A stretch of DNA of 9,341 bases from Bacteroidota bacterium (GTDB lineage Bacteria; Bacteroidota; Bacteroidia; Flavobacteriales; Flavobacteriaceae), in NCBI GenBank assembly GCA_947468985.1, contig CANINJ010000061.1:1-9341 (forward strand), written 5' to 3'. Numbering within the stretch: the first letter of the stretch is position 1; every line of letters begins with the position of its first letter. A program made the position numbers and the translations under genes. Shown piece after piece: positions 6,238-9,341 of this stretch. The notes under the pieces are model-generated. The model saw only the letters and a list, made by a program, of their open reading frames with translations. It was not told the origin of the DNA and ran no database searches.

Positions 6238-6576
6238 ATGAAAAATATAATTTGGTCTTTAATTTTAATTTTTTCTTCGGTTTCTGTTTGCAAAGCGCAG
6301 AAGGTTTTTTCAGTAGAATATGAGAACCAAGCCGACGTAAAAGTGTTTGTCGTAGATTATGAAAATCAAGCTGATTTGAAAGTCTATAAGGTAAAGTATG
6401 AAAACCAAGCGGGACAAAACGATGGTAAATGGTTTTTTATTAAATATGCCAATCAAGCAAAAAAAACAATTTATTTTGTAAAGTATGAAAATCAAGCTGA
6501 CTTAAAAATATTCTTCGTAGAATATGAAAATCAAGCTGAGTGGAAAAATAAATCCAAACAACATTTAATGTATTGA
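6238..6576 (+). CDS. Secreted beta-strand repeat protein, DUF6150-type (YENQAD repeats)
   Basis: This 112-residue protein has a signal peptide (1-20 or 21, ending VCKAQ). It is followed by six units of 13 residues with the pattern K-x-[FY]-x-[VI]-x-Y-x-N-Q-A-[DEGK]-x, at 22-34, 35-47, 48-63 (three extra residues, NDG region), 64-76, 77-89 and 90-102. A basic tail ends KSKQHLMY. Alternating residues in xVxYxNQA suggest one beta strand plus a turn per unit, so the whole may form a small repetitive beta sheet or solenoid. I match it from memory to the Bacteroidota family DUF6150, whose function I do not know. The single cysteine lies in the signal peptide and is not in a convincing lipobox. The leader is A-rich (AAAAAGTAAA before the ATG). 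It lies 61 bases after menC, with no clear terminator between them. Confidence 0.88.
   Translation: MKNIIWSLILIFSSVSVCKAQKVFSVEYENQADVKVFVVDYENQADLKVYKVKYENQAGQNDGKWFFIKYANQAKKTIYFVKYENQADLKIFFVEYENQAEWKNKSKQHLMY
6301..6543 (+). repeat. In-gene tandem repeat, six units of about 39 bases
   Basis: The six 13-residue units of the secreted protein are encoded as tandem repeats with a 39-base period; one unit is 48 bases. The 17-mer TATGAAAATCAAGCTGA is identical in units 2, 5 and 6 (starts 6358, 6484 and 6523), while units 1, 3 and 4 differ at synonymous or single positions. Confidence 0.9.
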
Positions 6577-6603
6577 TTTTGAAATAAATAGAATTTATAT
6601 TTG
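6573..6603 (+). promoter_or_regulatory. Promoter 1 of the 42-residue membrane protein
   Basis: TTG at 6573-6575 and TATATTTG at 6596-6603 are separated by 20 bases. The second element is a perfect match to the Bacteroidota TAnnTTTG consensus, and the spacing is normal. The predicted start is near 6610, about 45 bases before the ATG. The TTG overlaps the stop codon of the repeat-protein gene (6574-6576). Confidence 0.6.
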
Positions 6604-6629
6604 TAATTAACAAAAAATAGTTAAATTTG
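6601..6629 (+). promoter_or_regulatory. Promoter 2 of the 42-residue membrane protein, overlapping promoter 1
   Basis: TTG at 6601-6603, which is also the end of the promoter 1 -7 element, is followed after 18 bases by TAAATTTG at 6622-6629, a second perfect TAnnTTTG match. Transcription would begin near 6636, about 20 bases before the ATG at 6655. The two may be alternative or competing promoters. Confidence 0.5.
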
Positions 6630-6654
6630 GTTTACTAATCAATTATTGTTAATT

Positions 6655-6783
6655 ATGGAAAATGATTCTTATGTTCCTTTCATTAAAGTGATTTTAATTA
6701 TTTTTTTAATTGTAATCTTTATCGCTGTTGCTATTACTTTATTTAAAGAGTTTAACAATTGGATTAAAAGTAGAAAACAATAA
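6655..6783 (+). CDS. Small single-pass membrane protein (42 residues)
   Basis: The ATG at 6655 opens 42 codons ending in TAA at 6781-6783. The product starts MENDSYVPF, then has one hydrophobic helix at about 10-31 (IKVILIIF..AVAITLF), then a basic tail ending NNWIKSRKQ. The positive charges after the helix and the acidic start suggest an N-out, C-in orientation. Two consensus-like promoters directly upstream and a leader matching local style argue for a real gene despite its size. It lies between the repeat-protein gene and the convergent terC gene, 43 bases from the latter's stop. I do not recognise the family. It could be a small regulatory or stress-related membrane peptide, but nothing in the sequence decides this. 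Confidence 0.65.
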   Translation: MENDSYVPFIKVILIIFLIVIFIAVAITLFKEFNNWIKSRKQ

Positions 6784-6826
6784 AAAAACTAAAGAATATT
6801 TTTAAAAAAGGGTTTCTTAATTGCTA

Positions 6827-7600
6827 TTACTTCTTATTTTTTGTCATTTTCATATTCAAAACCTCTACTAACAGCGAGAAGGAAATGGCAAAATACAAAT
6901 AGCCTTTTGGCACAACATCTACATGATTTCCAAAAAAGGAAGCATTTGCTAAATGAGCAGATTCCGTGATTAGCATAAACCCAATTAACACTAAAAATGT
7001 CAAACCTAATATTTGAATTGAAGGGTGTTTATTTACAAAAATTCCAACAGGAACAGCGAACTGCATCATAATCAAAACTGAAATTACAACCGCCGTTATC
7101 ATTATATAAATTGCGCCTTCAACACCATTTGTCATTCCAACAGCCGTCAAAATACTGTCGAATGAAAATACAATGTCAATCAAAATTATTTGCACAATCA
7201 CGTTCGAAAAGGACTTGGTTGCCGATTTTCCCAACTCTTTTTCTTCTTGGCCTTTTTCCTCTACTTTTTCGCGAATTTCATTGGTGCTTTTATACAATAA
7301 AAATAATCCTCCGAACAATAAAATCATGCTTTGACCCGAAATTTGAGCCGAAAACCAACTGTAATCAAATGTAAACCAGGCTTCTTTCATAGCAATCAAT
7401 ACAGAAATCCCCATTAAAAGTGCAATACGCATAAACATTGCCAAAAACATTCCGATTTTTGTAGCTCTTTTTCGTTTCTCTTCGGGTAATTTCCCCGTTG
7501 CAATTGAAATAAAAATAATATTATCAATTCCTAAAACGATTTCTAAAAATGTTAATGTTAATAAGGCTATCCAGGCGCTTGGGTTTAAAAAAACTTCCAT
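6827..7600 (-). CDS. TerC-family integral membrane protein
   Basis: This 257-residue protein is a full-length short-form TerC protein without a C-terminal CBS/CorC extension. The two family signatures are EIVLGIDNIIFISI (20-33, Asp26) and IDIVFSFDSILTAVGM (141-156, Asp142 and Asp148), which place acidic residues in membrane helices. KHPSIQILGLTFLVLIG (191-207) is also typical. About seven transmembrane segments are visible, with a charged, Glu/Lys-rich cytoplasmic loop at 108-128. TerC-family proteins are linked to tellurite resistance and, in Bacillus, to manganese export and metalation of secreted enzymes; the substrate here is unproven. A small lipoprotein gene ends 46 bases upstream on the same strand, leaving no room for a yybP-ykoY-type manganese riboswitch. 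The two genes may be cotranscribed. Confidence 0.95.
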   Translation of the reverse strand: MEVFLNPSAWIALLTLTFLEIVLGIDNIIFISIATGKLPEEKRKRATKIGMFLAMFMRIALLMGISVLIAMKEAWFTFDYSWFSAQISGQSMILLFGGLFLLYKSTNEIREKVEEKGQEEKELGKSATKSFSNVIVQIILIDIVFSFDSILTAVGMTNGVEGAIYIMITAVVISVLIMMQFAVPVGIFVNKHPSIQILGLTFLVLIGFMLITESAHLANASFFGNHVDVVPKGYLYFAISFSLLVEVLNMKMTKNKK

Positions 7601-7646
7601 TTATTTAGTTGTAAAGAGTGATTTATAAATTAAAATTTTTGATAAT

Positions 7647-8015
7647 TTAAAGTTTTTCAGCAATTCCTTTTTGCTTTTCGTCACTTCCAATTATTCCAAA
7701 CTCAAAGGTATAAGAATTTTTCGTAGTTGACACTATTCGCATACTAATTGCCTTCTTTTCTTGAATGTTTTTTGGGTGTAATTTCTGCAAAACAAACTCA
7801 CAATCATTCACCCAACGAACCGTCGCAGTATCGGTTTTACCCTCATACGTCTCAATTTGTAACGTTTCTGTACGCTCAAAAACTGTCGTTTTCTTAACAC
7901 CATTCACGACAAAATCAAACTGAAACTTGCCTGTTTTAAAGTCCTTGCAATTTCGTTCTACATCATAACACGATGTCAAAATCAATAATGAGACGAAGAA
8001 TATTATTTTTTTCAT
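7647..8015 (-). CDS. Small lipoprotein of unknown function upstream of terC
   Basis: This 122-residue protein starts with a clear lipoprotein signal peptide ending LTSC (Cys16), so it should be anchored in the envelope. The mature part (CKDFKTGKFQFDF at 23-35, RWVNDCEFVLQK at 67-78, SYTFEFGIIG at 101-110) looks like a small antiparallel beta domain. Cys23 and Cys72 could form a disulfide. The CKxFKTGxF ... WxxDCEF pattern recurs, as I recall, in small proteins of Flavobacteriaceae, some of which carry the implausible label DNA topoisomerase IV; nothing here supports a topoisomerase. The gene is 46 bases before terC on the same strand. The dispersed repeat at 8030-8097 lies only 14 bases upstream of its ATG. 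Confidence 0.85.
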   Translation of the reverse strand: MKKIIFFVSLLILTSCYDVERNCKDFKTGKFQFDFVVNGVKKTTVFERTETLQIETYEGKTDTATVRWVNDCEFVLQKLHPKNIQEKKAISMRIVSTTKNSYTFEFGIIGSDEKQKGIAEKL

Positions 8016-8029
8016 TTTTATTTTTTTTT

Positions 8030-8097
8030 GAAGCTAATCCTGCTGTCATTCCAAATCCTCGCTAAAAAGCTCGGGATTTTCCCTTCCATCAGGGCTA
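8030..8097 (+). repeat. Dispersed intergenic repeat, copy B
   Basis: This 68-base block reads GAAGCTAATCCTGCTG at its left end, GGATTTTC in the middle and CTTCCATCAGGG near its right end. These match GGAGCTATCCGCTG, GGATTTTC and CTTCAATCGGGG of copy A at 4970-5054 in order and orientation. The sequence between the anchors differs and is shorter. It lies in the 117-base gap between the DinB-type gene and the lipoprotein gene, which otherwise holds only AT-rich sequence with no clear terminator or promoter. Confidence 0.65.
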
Positions 8098-8132
8098 GTT
8101 ATTTTAGTGCTTTATTGTATTTTTTTACTTTT

Positions 8133-8672
8133 TCACGCTTTTTTATCTTGCGAGAATTTTTCATCATTGTAATTCTTTGATTTATTCTTCTTTATTGATA
8201 AACTTTCCCATTCACTATTTTTTAATTGTTTTGCATAAAAAACTATTTGTCCAATATGATATGGATAATGCGCTAATTGTCTATTAATTGCTTCAATTAC
8301 AGTGTGTTTTTCATTTCTAATATAAATTATTTCAGATAATTGTTTTGTTTTTAAAGAGAAAAGTAACTCAAAAAAACAATCCCAACCTTTATTCCAAAAA
8401 ATCATTAGTTCCTCTTTTGTTTTTATAGTTTCTTCAAATTCGCTATCCCGATTACGCCATTCTTTTTCACCATCGGAAGTAAAAAATTCAGTCCAGCGTG
8501 AAAGCATATTTCCTGAAATATGCTTCACAATTGTTGCAATACTATTGGAATCTTCATTTGTTGAAATAAAAAGTTGTTCTTCTGTCAATTGATTTATTGC
8601 TTTTTCACCCAATGTTCTATAATATATAAATTGGCTTTTAGCACTTTCTAAATAAGAATCAGATATACTCAT
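8133..8672 (-). CDS. DinB-like protein, DUF1572 type
   Basis: This 179-residue protein is all-helical in appearance and matches the DUF1572 branch of the DinB/YfiT-like four-helix-bundle fold. Recognisable segments are ATIVKHISGNMLSRW (46-60), EWRNRDSEFE (71-80) and HYPYHIGQIVFYAK (135-148). His51, His135 and His139 are in the positions of the three-histidine metal site of this fold. Several relatives are metal-dependent thiol transferases, but no substrate can be assigned here. The start at 8672 is chosen because it gives the normal family length. A longer reading to 8876 would only add residues out of frame within the pentapeptide gene. The start is one base past the stop of the pentapeptide-repeat gene, so translational coupling is likely. 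The C-terminal ~20 residues are Lys/Asn-rich and probably disordered. Confidence 0.88.
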   Translation of the reverse strand: MSISDSYLESAKSQFIYYRTLGEKAINQLTEEQLFISTNEDSNSIATIVKHISGNMLSRWTEFFTSDGEKEWRNRDSEFEETIKTKEELMIFWNKGWDCFFELLFSLKTKQLSEIIYIRNEKHTVIEAINRQLAHYPYHIGQIVFYAKQLKNSEWESLSIKKNKSKNYNDEKFSQDKKA

Positions 8673-8673
8673 A

Positions 8674-9246
8674 TTACTCAATTTTAATATCATATTTATC
8701 CAATAATCCAACGATTCCTTGCGTCGAAAATTTTGCTTTTCGCATCGGATTAAATTCTGGGTCAATTTTGAAATTTTGTGCCAGTGTAAAATCAGCAGCA
8801 GCCAATTGTGTGTCATTAAATATAGCACCTTCCAGATTGCTATTCTCAAAAACAGAATTTGATAAATTTGCACCAATAAAAGTAACTTCTTTTAATGACG
8901 AATTCATAAATTTTGTTTTCAACATTTTTTTATTCGCAAATGAGGCATAATCTAAAACGCATTCTTCAAAACTGACATTAAATAAAAAGTCGTCACATTC
9001 ATTGAATAATATTCCAAGCAATTTACAATTAATAAAATCCACTGTTTTCAATCCCGTTCCTCTCAAATTGGTCATTGAAAGATTGCAATCGAAAAATTCG
9101 CAATCTATAAAAGTATTATTTGAAAAATCACTATTTGAAAAATCGCAATTTTTGAAAACACAACCTTCAAACTCTCGATTGTTGACTCTTTTATTTATAG
9201 AAATGACTTTTTCAAAAGTCTTATGAACGTTAATTAAATTTTCCAT
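8674..9246 (-). CDS. Pentapeptide-repeat protein
   Basis: This 190-residue protein consists largely of pentapeptide repeats of the A(D/N)Lxx type, which fold as a right-handed square beta helix. Clear runs are CVFKNCDFSNSDFSNNTF (29-46) and, after a less regular stretch, ATFIGANL-like turns through about 92-155 (SSLKEVTFIGANLSNSVF, NLEGAIF, AAADF). Cysteine often fills the small-residue position. The C-terminal segment NFKIDPEFNPMRKAKFS..GLLDKYDIKIE (158-190) is a conserved non-repeat cap that I recognise from other pentapeptide proteins. Some pentapeptide proteins mimic DNA and protect gyrase, but this one has no specific sign of that. Its start abuts the stop of an upstream membrane-protein gene with no gap, and the DinB-type gene follows after one base. 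Confidence 0.93.
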   Translation of the reverse strand: MENLINVHKTFEKVISINKRVNNREFEGCVFKNCDFSNSDFSNNTFIDCEFFDCNLSMTNLRGTGLKTVDFINCKLLGILFNECDDFLFNVSFEECVLDYASFANKKMLKTKFMNSSLKEVTFIGANLSNSVFENSNLEGAIFNDTQLAAADFTLAQNFKIDPEFNPMRKAKFSTQGIVGLLDKYDIKIE

Positions 9247-9341
9247 TTATTTGCCGAATAGACTTTTCATTATTGTATTTAAACCTAAAAAGAGCATCAC
9301 CATTGCCGTAATACAAATCGCAATTCCAATCCCTAAAATCA
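9247..9341 (-). CDS. C-terminal end of a membrane protein gene (runs off the right edge)
   Basis: Reading from the right edge towards the stop (TAA, complement of 9247-9249) gives 30 open codons. They encode a hydrophobic stretch (ILGIGIAICITAMVMLFLGL) followed by a short basic tail ending MKSLFGK. This is a transmembrane helix at a C-terminus. The stop codon directly abuts the ATG of the pentapeptide gene, an arrangement typical of cotranscribed genes. Too little is present to name the family, and the promoter for this three-gene set is outside the window. Confidence 0.6.
   Translation of the reverse strand, partial: ILGIGIAICITAMVMLFLGLNTIMKSLFGK

Noticed and set aside
6301..6543. CRISPR-like array
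   Set aside because: The repeats have no unique spacers, keep a 39-base coding period and translate into a regular protein repeat.
6784..6826. Terminator between the small membrane-protein gene and terC
   Set aside because: Only a five-base AAGAA/TTCTT pairing with a long loop can be drawn, which is not a convincing terminator for either convergent gene.
7601..7646. Manganese riboswitch (yybP-ykoY type) before terC
   Set aside because: Only 46 AT-rich bases separate terC from the preceding gene, far too few and without the expected paired regions.
8673..8876. N-terminal extension of the DinB-type protein to 8876
   Set aside because: This stretch lies wholly within the pentapeptide-repeat gene in another frame, and the family length is met by the ATG at 8672.

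Overview
The window looks like chromosomal DNA from a member of the Flavobacteriaceae (Bacteroidota), probably Flavobacterium or a close relative. It is strongly AT-rich, its gene leaders are A-rich without clear Shine-Dalgarno sites, and several promoters fit the Bacteroidota TTG / TAnnTTTG pattern. The gene content also fits: a DUF6029-type outer-membrane protein, an Omp28-related lipoprotein, a type II MenB and a DUF6150-type repeat protein. No rRNA, tRNA, CRISPR array, transposase or phage gene was seen.

Left part (1-2219): two divergent units make up an envelope and redox block. On the minus strand a TlpA-like periplasmic thioredoxin (CAPC) is followed after one base by a probable beta-barrel protein that runs off the left edge. 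On the plus strand is a 429-residue lipoprotein with two tandem Ig-like domains and a thioredoxin-like domain carrying CQYC. A strong hairpin terminator (2240-2266) closes it.

Centre (2388-6176): a partial menaquinone cluster on the plus strand: menB, menA, a UPF0173 metallo-beta-lactamase-fold hydrolase, then menC. menD, menE, menF and menH are not in the window. MenB makes DHNA-CoA, a thioesterase must release DHNA, and MenA prenylates it; MenC acts upstream, making o-succinylbenzoate. The hydrolase between menA and menC has no assigned step, and its C-rich codon choice differs from its neighbours. menC apparently starts with TTG, and a dispersed-repeat copy lies upstream of it.

Right centre (6238-6783): a secreted protein built of six 13-residue beta-strand units (xVxYENQAD), then a 42-residue single-helix membrane protein preceded by two overlapping promoter-like sequences.

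Right part (6827-9341, all minus strand): a terC-family transporter gene preceded by a small lipoprotein gene, and a very tightly packed set consisting of the 3' end of a membrane-protein gene, a pentapeptide-repeat gene and a DinB/DUF1572-type gene. A second copy of the dispersed repeat (8030-8097) separates these two groups; it aligns with the copy at 4970-5054.
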